47,500 nt of DNA from Chromera velia (taxonomy: Eukaryota > Sar > Chromeraceae), in contig JAHBMJ010000444.1 of NCBI GenBank assembly GCA_018398765.1, forward strand, positions 19,033-66,532, given 5' to 3'. The notes beneath the pieces are model-generated. The model saw nothing but the letters and a program-made list of their open reading frames with translations. It was not told where the DNA came from and did no database searches. This document shows positions 10,018 through 20,799 of this stretch, piece by piece (positions within the stretch are counted from its first letter, which is position 1; the number at the start of each line of letters is the position of its first letter). The position numbers and the translations under genes are program-made.

Positions 10018-13000
10018 ATGGTAATCAAGAAGCAGGAAGACCTGCTCAAGTTGGTTTCAGACTTTCTTGAGAATACGGGTCGGCCTGATGTAGCAACATC
10101 TTTGAGGAAAGATCGAGACGTAGAAAATGACCCAGTGCTTGCCAAAGCTCTTGAGCAGCTGCAGGACTCCATTTCGGGGTGTCCTTCACTCGCTCAGAGC
10201 CAAGATTCCACCATGGATGTTTTCTCCCCTGCTGACAGCAACACAGCAGAAATCATGAAAAGACTTGCAGGCACAGCCAACGACATACCAGACCGATCTC
10301 TGAACTCCTCTGCATCGGATCTGATTCGAGTGACGAGAGTCATTCAAAGAAAGGAACGCGTTTACCAAGAATCCGGGCATTCGTCTGCTGTGGTGGATTC
10401 CCTCGGGGCCAAAGCGGTCGCTTCGAGGGGGGGCAATGCAGGAGCCAGCGGTGCAGGACCGGGTCCTCAACACTCCTCACTTGTCCATGACCCTGAAGCG
10501 AGTGGTCCCTCCCAACTGCTCTCTTCCTCCCACCCTCAGATGATGCAAGCAGAAGCAGCTGGAGATGCTGGAGCAACTCCATCTGCAGACACACACACGC
10601 CTTCTGCAGGGGGGCACACCGATGATCCATCCCTCTGGAGCGCCTCTTCTCCCCACGCAGCACCTGCAGTCTCTGGGGGGGAGACAACAGGGGTGAGGGG
10701 GGGTGACCCGAGTGCAAGTCGGGCTTCGTTGCGGTGTCAGCAGAAGACAGACAAGGAAAAAGAGAAGGGGGAGGATTCAACGGTAGAGGCAGAAAAGGAA
10801 AAGCGGGGAGACAAAATAGGAGAGGAGGCAACAAGACAGATTGAAGGTGCAACTCCAGACGAGGATTTGCCAGCAGAGACACCCGGAGCAGAGGGTCCCT
10901 TGAAGACCAACAAGGAGAAGGAGAGAGAGTTTCCCCCCGCCTCCCCATGGCTCCCCTCTGAGCACTACAAATCCAAACGCCCAAGAGCCCTGCAAGACCC
11001 CAACAATCCCGACACAGAATTCGATGTAGAGGATGAATACAGAGATGACGAGGACCCTGGGTACCGCATTCGCGACATCTACGAGGCAGATCTCCTGAAT
11101 GAATTGCAAATCAAACACTCTGTAACTGCCCAGGCGCAGAATGCTCTAGAGACCCATATCTCCTCCCTTCTCGAAGGAGAGACCAAACCCATTCTCGACG
11201 ATCCGGAGAAAACAGGAGGCGCGGCAGGGGGAGGGGATGGTGGGAAGGGTACTTCGTCCGGGGCACAGGCCCGAAGTAAGGGTAAGGGAGGTCATGCTGC
11301 TCTTCCTGAAGGGCTGCAACTCCCCCCCAACCTTTCCCAGTGTCTGTCCAATGCCGATGCAGTCGGAATTGCACTCGCTCCCCACCTTATCTCCACTCTC
11401 ACCAGTGGGCGTATTGAAAATGCCCCCCCCGCCTCAAATGCCGCCGCTGCTGCTGGTGGTGCGTTGGAGTCTGAGGGTGAGAAGGGTCCGGTTGGGGACA
11501 TTGCAAGTTCTGTTGTGGATGCGTCAGATGAATTATTTATGTCCTCTTCACCCTCCATAGCTCCCACCCAGAAGAACGGAAATGGAAAAGAGAGAGAGAG
11601 GGGTGAATCGAAAGACCAGAAGACACAAAGGACAGAGGGGGGAGGAGCAACACCGACCATCAGCCTAGGAGGGTCCACTCCGAGGAATGCAACAGAGAAG
11701 GAGGCATGCACAGCGGAAAGAGAGAGGAGTGGAACCCCCAATTTTGCAGGTCGGTCTGCCTGTCTGTCTGTCTGTTTCTGTTTCTTTCCGTCCTTCCAGA
11801 ATCCCTCTCTCGAAGTAAAGTTATGTATGAAGTAGTGTTCTTCCTTCCTTGATTCGTCCCTCGCTTCCCTTTCCCGCTTTCTCGTTCTCTCGGTGAGCTG
11901 CCTGCCTTTTCTTTTCTGTCTGTTCCCTTTGGGTCTGCCGGAATTTGCCCGTCCTCTGTGTGTCCGTTTTTGTATTTGAACTACCCGCCTACCAGCTTGG
12001 ACTAGTAGTTTTTTGTTTGTGGCCTGTCTCTTTTGACGCAAGAACGAACACATAGCTCTGTCTGTCTGTCTGTGTGCCTCTCTCTCCTTCAGGTGATGGG
12101 GAGGGACGGAGTCGGGGAGATCCGGGGGCAGCGGGTGTTCGAATGACAGTGTACCCGAATCCCAACTCCTCCAAGCCTCTTCCTCGAACGGGGGCGGCAA
12201 CGGGCGGCAGGGCGATGCTAGCAGGGGAGGGCGGAGACGGTTCCCCGTCTTCTGCAGTAGGGGGGGAGGGTGTGAAGATTGTTCTCGACCAGGGCTCCCA
12301 GGAGTTGGTCAACCAGAACGATCCTGTGTACGTCCTGCAGAAGTCAGAGGCAGAGAGACAGAGCTCGATCTGGCACGACGTCTACAGTGCAGGGTCGCAC
12401 TCGAGTCACCGAGAGAAGAAGAGACGGGAGAGGGAGGAGTGGGGGAGGAAGCGAGTCCGTCGTTATCCCGCGTCTGCGAATCCCTTTTATCCCAGAAAGG
12501 GCGATGACGGGGCGACATACGACTGTTTCAATTTGTGTGTTATCTTTGACAGAGACAGGACGGGCTTTGAGGAGACGAAGGACTTTCCGGTCGGTCATTC
12601 CAGAGCCAACTGAAGCCAGGCTAGATCTATCCCAAACAAATCACATTCCGCCTAACGCAATCAATCATCCTTTTTGGATCTGCTCTCCGTCTGACACTGT
12701 TCTCTCTTTCGTCGCTATTTTTTGTTCAAAAGCTCCTACAAGAACGGAGAGGAGAGGACATCAGAACCTAGAGAGATGTCAATGTTCATCACAGTCTCAC
12801 TCTGTATCCACTCCCTTCCCTTTCTGTGCTTTTGCTCGTTTCTTTCTTCTCCTTCCTGCCCCTCATTCAATCTCTTTCTCTCTGTCATGCGATGAGACGA
12901 AATGCAGGTGCGCATCGGTTCATCGATTGCCGGCCGATACGAAGTGATCGAGTACCTCGGCAGCGCTGCCTTCTCCAAGGCTGTGCAGGCTTATGACCGA

Positions 13001-13275
13001 CAGACAGAGCGGATGGTCTGCCTGAAGGTGATCAAGAACGACAAGGACTTCCTCGATCAATCCCTCGATGAAGTCAAGCTCCTTCGATATCTCAACGCCA
13101 ACGCCGATCCCGATGAGAAGAACGTCTTGAGACTCCATGACTGCATCTACCACAAGGAGCACCTGATCATCGTCACCGAACTCCTCAGAGACAACCTGTA
13201 CGAATTCGCAAAGTTCACACGAGAGAGGGGGCAGGAGCCTTTCTTCACTCTTGGAAAACTTCAGCGAATCAGCAA

Positions 13276-13308
<33 letters not shown>

Positions 13309-14258
13309 GCTCGATACTTCAGACTGCAGATGAATCACTCTGTGGGACCTCTTGCAATGATTTGTTCTTTCTTTCTGTCTTTCTTTCTTCCTCTCCCTCT
13401 CCCCCTCTCTCTCTCTCTCTCTCTATCTCGATACTTCAGACTGCAGATGAATCACTCTCTGGGACCTCTTGCTATGACTTGTTCTTTCTTTCTTCCTCTC
13501 TCTCTCTGCTTCATGGGAAAGCAAGATCAATCGACATCCACACTATTTTTCTGTGGTCGTTCTGTCTCGCCTGCAGGCGTGGCTATAAGGCTTTCTCGCT
13601 CTCTCCTCCTGTTTGTTTGTTTGGGTGCAGGTTCTGGAGGCGCTTGAGTACACGCACTCCCTCCGACTGATCCATTGCGACCTGAAACCCGAGAACATCC
13701 TGGTGAAGTCGTACAGCAAGTGCATGGTCAAGGTGATCGACTTTGGCAGCTCCTGCTTTGTTGACGACCACCTGAGTGCGTACGTGCAGTCAAGGTCGTA
13801 CAGGGCCCCTGAGGTCATGCTCGGGTGTCCGTATGACGAGAAGATTGACATCTGGTCCCTCGGGTGCATCATCGCCGAACTCTGGACAGGCTTCGTCCTC
13901 TTCCAGAACGAATCGGTGGTCACGCTTCTCGCTCGCATCATCGGAATCATCAGTCAGTGGATGCGTGGGTGAGTGGGTTAGTCGGTGGATTTTGCAGAAT
14001 GCAGGTAGGCAGGCAGGCAGGCAGAGGGAGCAGCAAGCAAGAAGATTGAAAGAAAGACTGCCCCTGCAGGCAGCGACACCCCACTGTAACACCAAGCAGC
14101 TTGTTTGGGAGACCTATCTGGGTGGGAGTGACTGACTGAATTGTCAGATGTTTTCCCTAAGACTCCTTTTGGTGTCTCAACTGCAGCCGTCTTGTTCTCT
14201 CTCTCTCTGATATTCTTTTCTTTCTGGCGTCTTCCTTCCTTCCTTTCTTTCTTCTTGC

Positions 14259-14295
<37 letters not shown>

Positions 14296-14750
14296 GCCTG
14301 TCCACTGAGAGAGCGCGCCAACAGAAGAAAAGAAAAAACAGAAGAGAAGGAAGAAAAAGGAAAGAGACGATATAGTCTGTCTTCTGTGTGCCCGTCTGTC
14401 TTCCATGATGGATGCACTCGGTCGGTCAATCGATGGATTGATTGATGCGTGCAGGGCGATTCCCTTACCACATGATGAGCCGAGGGCGGTACGTTCCCCA
14501 GTTCTTCACTCAGGACGGGCAGCTCTACCAAGAGCTCGACGATGCCAGTCAGTGTCAGGCAAAGGGCAGGAGGGTTCGCTTGCTGGTGCCAAAGAAGACA
14601 TCTCTTTGGCAGAGGATGAGGACGAATGACCAGACGTTCCTCAACTTCCTGAGGGACTGCCTGAAGGTCGATCCTGCACAGAGACCCTCAGCGTCCGAAC
14701 TTCTCAAACACCCTTTCCTTGACGCTGGCCGATACGAGGATGGTCTGTGA
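10018..14750 (+). CDS. LisH-domain DYRK-family protein kinase, plant/algal (DYRKP) type
   Basis: A Ser/Thr (dual-specificity) kinase of the CMGC group. Exons: 10018-11749, 12093-12589, 12908-13279, 13631-13952 and 14455-14750, 3219 nt in all, 1072 aa. Residues 6-38 look like a LisH motif (LLKLVSDFLENTGRPDVATS), a dimerisation element. A long disordered G/S/E-rich region follows. The segment DRDRTGFEETKDFP just before the kinase domain is typical of DYRKP proteins. The catalytic domain runs from about 754 to 1062: glycine-loop region GSAAFSKAV, Lys783, HCDLKPEN with Asp884, and DFG at 904-906. The activation loop reads SAYVQSRSYRAPE. Relative to animal DYRKs (YxY), the first Tyr is Ser916 while the autophosphorylation-type Tyr918 is kept. 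The frame closes exactly across all four introns. Algal DYRKP has been linked to storage-carbon control; that role is not shown here. Confidence 0.93.
13311..13493. repeat. 117-bp direct duplication in a kinase intron
   Basis: The segment starting tcgatacttcagactgcag at 13311 recurs at 13428 with a few substitutions, each preceded by a (CT)n tract. The second copy matches to about 13493. Both lie in the intron between kinase exons 3 and 4. The CT tracts probably promoted the duplication by slippage or misalignment. Confidence 0.9.
14258..14297. repeat. (TGTC)n microsatellite
   Basis: About ten near-perfect TGTC tetranucleotides in the last intron of the DYRK-type kinase gene. The same tetranucleotide family (GTCT/GTCA) recurs in many introns here, notably just inside 5' splice sites. 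Confidence 0.95.
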
Positions 14751-17700
14751 GGGAGAGAGGAAGTGGGGGGGGGGAGAATGGAAGGAGAAGTGGATGGTTG
14801 CGTGAAGAAGAAAGAAGGAGCTGAGTGAGTCGGTGGGCAGCGTGCTGCAGTATCTTCTCTCGTATAGCTTTTTTTCTTTTCTGACGTTGCTTCCTTTCTC
14901 TTCCTTTCCTTTCCTTTGCGTTCTTTGCCTGCCCTCGTTTCTCTTATTCTGGCTCCCCGCCTTGTGCGGTCGCAGCAAGAAAAAGGGGGTGGGACGGTAA
15001 GATGATGATGTATGTGACAGTTGTGTTGGGAAGGAACGATTCGATGAAACGACTGGGGGGGTCTGGGAGGGGAGGAAGCGTACCGCGGGGTGGTTGAACC
15101 GGGGATTGATTGATGGGCTTGACAGGATTTCGGTCTGATCTGACCGTGCAGTCTCTTTATCCCTTCCTTTCTCGGTCTCTGACACTTTCGCCCTCTTTCC
15201 ACTAGCCTTGCTGTCTGAAGTTTTCCAGTTTTTGTTTCTGACTGAATGAGAGTGAGAGAGAGCACGTGCACACACTCACACACTCATGCGCACATGCACA
15301 GAAAGGGAGGGAAGGGTAGACGGAGGGGGGGAGGAAGTGCACGAGAGAGAAACAGTGAGAAAGACCTAGTTGGATCGAGGGCAGAGGTTTGTTCGTTCAC
15401 GTGAATGAATCTGCGTGAATGAATATGTGTGCATTTATTTCTGTTCTTCTCCCTTCCGACTGCCCCAACACAAATTGCTCTCTCTCTCTCTCTCTCGCCC
15501 CCTCTCTCTATTCCTCTCTCTGTCCGCCTCTCTTTGAATCGCACATCTGGGTCAATCACATCCAACATGTGCAATTCGAACAAGAAAAGCCTTTGTCTCA
15601 ATCGGCATCTGGCTTGCTTGAACAGGCTGGCAGCACTCTTTCTTTCTTTCTCTCCTTCTTTCCTCCTTCGCTCAAAGGGAGTCGGTTCTTCTTTAGCAGT
15701 CATCTTGTCCTCTATCTTGTTCTTTGAAGGACAGATATCCTGGTTGGGCAGTTTCTTTCGGTCAGACTCCCTCCATTGGTCTTTTCCTCCTCTCTCCGTA
15801 CCCAATTTCGTTGTCTGTCTGCCTCCCTCAAGAATCCTGCAGCTGTTTGTGCTTGCCTTGCCTTGCGGGGAGATGAAGACCAAAGGAAAGGGCAAGCGCT
15901 TCACGATGCAGACTGTAGAGAGTCGTGCTTGCTGTGTGTCCCTCACGTGTTGCGAGCCTTCGTCTTTTCTTGACGGCCTCGTAGCGTCTGTCTGGTTTCT
16001 TCCTACGTGCCTGTCCTCCTGCCCCGCCACGACTTTCGATAAGTCAAGTCAAAAGAACGCAGGAACGAAGCAGGCACTTCTTCTCTCTGTAGACCTGCCC
16101 CCCGACTTGTGTGTGAGAAAATTAAGCAGGGCAGGCACCCTGGGAGAGACAGAGGCAGTGAGAGAGGGAGAGTCCGCTTTTTTCGTCCAGGCCAGCTGTC
16201 TGCCTGCCTGTGTGCGAGCGTTCAGCTGTCCTCGGATCATCGGCCCTCTCTATCTGTTGCAATGCAAGAATGACAGGGAGACGAAACGAAAGAACAAACA
16301 TCGATTTGGGGGGTTGGGTTCAAAGAGGGAGGGGCGGAAAGGGGGGCAGCGCGGTTGGTCCTTTTGTCATCTGGCCCCTTTCCTTGCTTCTTAGAATCTG
16401 TCAGTGATGGCAAAAACAAACACACACCCAAGTGCACAGACACACCGCCTTACGCGCAAAACGACACCATGCTTCCTCCCTCTCTCTCCCCCTCTCCCTC
16501 TCCCAGAGGGGAGGGGGGTTCCTTACTGACGGATTCCTTCCACCAGCGGACCTGCTGGAGGTGTTCGGGTTTCCTTTTTTCATCTCTGCCTCTCCTTAGG
16601 TCTTCCACAGCCAGGCAGGCCGGCAAAAAGGTTCGCTTGCAGGGACGTGCCTGTCCCTGGGCTGGGAAGGGAAGCAAGAGGGGGGGGGGGAGAATAGGGA
16701 GAGGATCCTGAGATCGAGAGGGAGGGAGGGAAAATCGAGGGAGGCATCTCTCTTCCTGCCTCTCCTTTGACCCTGCTCTCTCTGTGTCTGTCTGTCTGTG
16801 CGGGGGTCTGGGTGTTAGGGGAAGGTGGGTGGGTGGGGTTGGTTTGGGTGAATGAGACGAGACGAGACGTCCGCACAGATACTGACCGAAAACCGAATTC
16901 ATGCATACATGCATGGGAGTATGAATGAATGGATTATCTATGTATACTTGTCGGCCTTTTTTGTGTGCTTTCGCTCTGTGTTTGTACGATTCGTCAGCAA
17001 GTGAGGAAGGACGTCTACTAATTTCTGAATCCGGGGTGGGAAGGGGAGGTTTTTTGCGGGTGCCTTGTTCGTTCCTCAGCTGTGTCGGAAGAGTGTCTGA
17101 CCTCTGTTGCATTCAGATTTCCCTCTGCAAAAATGTGTCTCTATCTTGATATCAAAAATTCTGCTGCACGCACGTAGCAATAGAGAAGGCGAGGTTGACG
17201 AGCTTTCGCGTGAAGTATGAATATTTCGGGCACAGCAGGGGGAACGAAGGTGCATCAAGAACAGAGGTCGAACAAGGCAGGAAAGGGACAGGGAATGGAT
17301 TTGGGATTAGAGAGCGGGCGGGTGGTGGACAATGGCGGAAATGAGCTTTACAACTAGCTTTACAACTAGGATGTTCCATTAGACTGACAATTGATTAGTC
17401 ATTACTAGTGAATCAATATCATCAAATTATAAATACAGTTTAACAAACATTTTTGATTTTATTCACTAGTATTTTCAATTTATAACGTATGTGGAAATAA
17501 GTGATAAATGATTTAGTGTTGCCCTAGAATATATACCCTAGAAAACTATTGCCGTTTTATTTTTAAAGAAATTCTTTTTATAAGAGTGGATAGGATCAGA
17601 TAAGACACTGCAGGTAAAAAAAAAAAATGAAGGAATTTGAAGGGGGGAAATAGAAAAAAATAGATGGGTATGTGAAGGAATACAAAAGAATAGGCTAGGG

Positions 17701-18365
17701 AATAGGAAGGAAGACAACTAGGAGGACAAGATAAAAAAACATTTAAAAAATATAAAGAACAGAGGGAATTTAAGCAGAAAGTACAGCTACGTAGAAGAAA
17801 AAAGGGGAGGGGAGGTAAGAAAGAAAAACAATTTTTGTAAAGGGAAAGGAAAAGGCCGGGGGGGAAGTAACCCGGAGCTTTATCGACGCGCGGATGGGCC
17901 GGGCCAAGCGCGCGCGCAAGTCGCGCGAAAATCAGCACGTGCATGCTTTTCATTTGGCGAATTTTGGCGATTTTTTTCGATACGTATATATACGGTATGA
18001 ACAATTAAGCTATATATGCATATAGCCATGCATATATGGCACAATGACCAATCTACAGCGATCATACAGTGCGTGGACTGCTGCAGACAGTGTGGTTGTA
18101 GTCTGAGTGATTGTGCACGTGTTCAACTCCTGCAAACCCGTCATCCAACACCATCTGTTTCTGTGCTTGGATTGACTCTGATATAGACCCCGGGTGAAGT
18201 CACAGGCTCGGAGGGGAGGTGCCTCAGTTCGCCTGCTCGGTGGAGGTGCCTCAATCTTCCCGATCAGTCACCTTCTTTACTGGCTTTGCGACGATTCTGG
18301 GCGTAGAAACAAAGCCCAGAGGAGATTGAAACGCAGGAAAGAGGGAAAGCTAGAAGAGAAAGAAG
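14751..18365. other. Intergenic stretch between kinase and EF-hand-GST genes
   Basis: No credible gene. The long plus-strand frame at 15429-16394 and the minus-strand frame at 15284-16030 are low-complexity mirror images with no domain. 14751-17330 is CT/GA-rich, intron-like DNA. 17340-17880 is AT-rich, then purine-rich on the plus strand (about 17610-17860). It is followed by a short CpG-dense patch at 17880-17935 containing gcgcgcgcaagtcgcgcg. The last 300 bp (18060-18365) would hold the promoter and 5' UTR of the next gene. Confidence 0.5.
17401..17473. repeat. Short inverted repeat in AT-rich island
   Basis: attactagtgaat at 17401-17413 faces attcactagtatt at 17461-17473, with 11 exact paired bases and a 47-bp AT-rich spacer. 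This could be the core of a small non-autonomous element, but no target-site duplication was identified. Confidence 0.45.
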
Positions 18366-20457
18366 ATGTCGCTGTCTAGCGACGGCACTTACGTGCTGTT
18401 GAACTACCTCGCGTGCAGCGTCGACGCTGAACACCATGTGAGTAAGTGGGTGGGCAAGTATGCGAGTCGGCTGACTGCATTTGCGTGGTTGAGGATCTCC
18501 TCTGCCTTCTGCCTGCCTCCGGCTGCTCGGCTTGTCTGCATGCTTTCCCGGCTGCCTTCTGCCATGCATGCAAATGGGCCTCTGTGGTGCGAAATTGTGC
18601 TTGAGTCATGAAAAACGTTGATGGTTTTTGGTCGGCTGCCTGATACACTGCCTCAATTCTTCGTCAAGTGTCTGCCTGACCGACTCGCTAGACGTCTGTC
18701 TGACAGACGTTTTTTGCTACATGCGCGCGCTGTCTGACCGAGCAAGTGACTGACTCACTTTATTTGCTGCCCCTCAAGGGCATGGGGGGTACCTCCTCTC
18801 CTCTCTTTCTTTCGTTCGCGCTCTCGCACATGACCGTGTCTGCACTGATGTCTGTATTTATTGTTGATTCGTTTGTCTATGCCGTCGCTCCCGTTTCTCT
18901 TGTTTGCAGCTGGAAAGGATTCGAAGGAAACTCGCACAGCAGCCCTTCGATCCCTGTGGGGCCTTTCATTGCCTTGACAGGCGCTCTGCAGGGTGTATTT
19001 CAGGTGGGCAGGCTGATGCAGCTGGATGGGATATGGTGAATTTACTGCACGGGTATCTGAGCCAGTCTGCATGTCCAAAAGCCTGTCAAAGCAAAATGGA
19101 ATGTGGACGAGATCGGCCTTTCTTTATGAGAGGAATCGGAAGAGTGAACTGAACAGCCCTCAGTCTGTGCCTGGGCGAATGGAGTTCAGGTTTGCATATG
19201 AAAAACTTACTTTCTCTTTCTCTCCTTGCAGTAGGTTGGAAACGCTCTTCTTTCATTTTCTTCGCCATTTCCCGCGGGTTTTTTGTTTGTATGTTTGTCT
19301 GCTTGGTTGGTTGGTTGTTTCTTTGTGACTTTCTTTCTTTTTTTTTAATTTCTTTCTTTCGTTCCTTAGTTTTTTCTGTCTTTCTTTTTTCCTTTTCGCC
19401 TCTCTGTCTGACTGTCTGATTCCCTGTCTGTCTGTCTGTCTTTCTGTCTTCTTTGCGGCTTCCTCTCTTCCTTTATTCTTTCTTTCCTTCCTTCCTTTCT
19501 GTTTCATACTTCATCGAAGGTTGTGTCTCCTTCAATGTTTTCCCTCTATGCCTCCCCTGCGTTTCTCCTTTTTTTCTCTGTGATTTTGGCCACGCAGCTC
19601 ACAGTATGCGTGTCACGCGATGCAGTCAGAACCTGTGGCATCAATGTGAGTGTGTCCTCTATACTTTGTCTTCTTGCACAGGCTTCATGCACGATCTGTT
19701 CCTTTGCTCTCTTTGAGATTATCTCACAGGATGCCGTGTATGGTCGTACTACGTCTCCACTTTGCCTGCAGCTTCTGATCTTGCTGCTTTCTTGTGTCAA
19801 TATGCGCCTGGACTTACGGAGGAGTGTGTCTCTGTTCTGTACTGCCACATGGACAAGGACGGAGACGGGGAGATCTCACCCCCCGAGTCAGTTCAGAAGA
19901 ATTGTTTGTTTGTTTGTTTGTTTGTTTGTTCGTTTGTTGTATTCCTGCAGTTGACCTTTCTCTCTTTGCTTGCGATCTGTTCAGTCAAGATCCAACTGTC
20001 TGTTTACTCAAGCACGGCTCTCTCAACGACCGTGAGTCTCTGTCTCCACAATCTGATCTTTAGTCTTCCTCCCCAAACAAAATCTTCGTAGAGAGAGTTG
20101 TTCCTTTTCCACCTGCCTCCCTACCTGTATAGCTGATCGCAAGAAATCTTCCGTGAGGACAGAAGACAGTGTTACTTTTTGATCCAAGGGCGAAGTGGTG
20201 AGACAATGAAAGAAGCAAAACACAAACATCCAAAAATGTTTTTTTTCATGTTCATGGTCTTGAACGAAGGCTTTCCTGTTCTTTTCTTTCTTCTGTACGT
20301 TGTTTCTGTGCTTGCAGCTTTCTCGAAACCGTACTCCCATGTGTCAGTCCTTATATGATGTGTCTCTTTCTTTGGCTCTGGCTTTGTCTGTCAATCAGAG
20401 TGTCAATCTGTTAGTGGACTTTCGGGCCTCAATGGTTTCCCTCTACATTCTCTCTCC

Positions 20458-20497
<40 letters not shown>

Positions 20498-20510
20498 ATC
20501 TATCTATCTG

Positions 20511-20541
<31 letters not shown>

Positions 20542-20583
20542 TCCCGCCCCCGCCCCCCCTCTCTCTCCCTCCCCACTTCTCTT

Positions 20584-20626
<43 letters not shown>

Positions 20627-20639
20627 ATCTATCTATCTG

Positions 20640-20670
<31 letters not shown>

Positions 20671-20712
20671 TCCCGCCCCCGCCCCCCCTCTCTCTCCCTC
20701 CCCACTTCTCTT

Positions 20713-20755
<43 letters not shown>

Positions 20756-20768
20756 ATCTATCTATCTG

Positions 20769-20799
<31 letters not shown>

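Noticed and set aside
15429..16394. 321-codon plus-strand open frame between kinase and EF-hand-GST genes
   Set aside because: Low-complexity S/L/F-rich translation of CT-rich DNA, mirrored by an equally long minus-strand frame over the same bases. No domain, no supporting splice structure.
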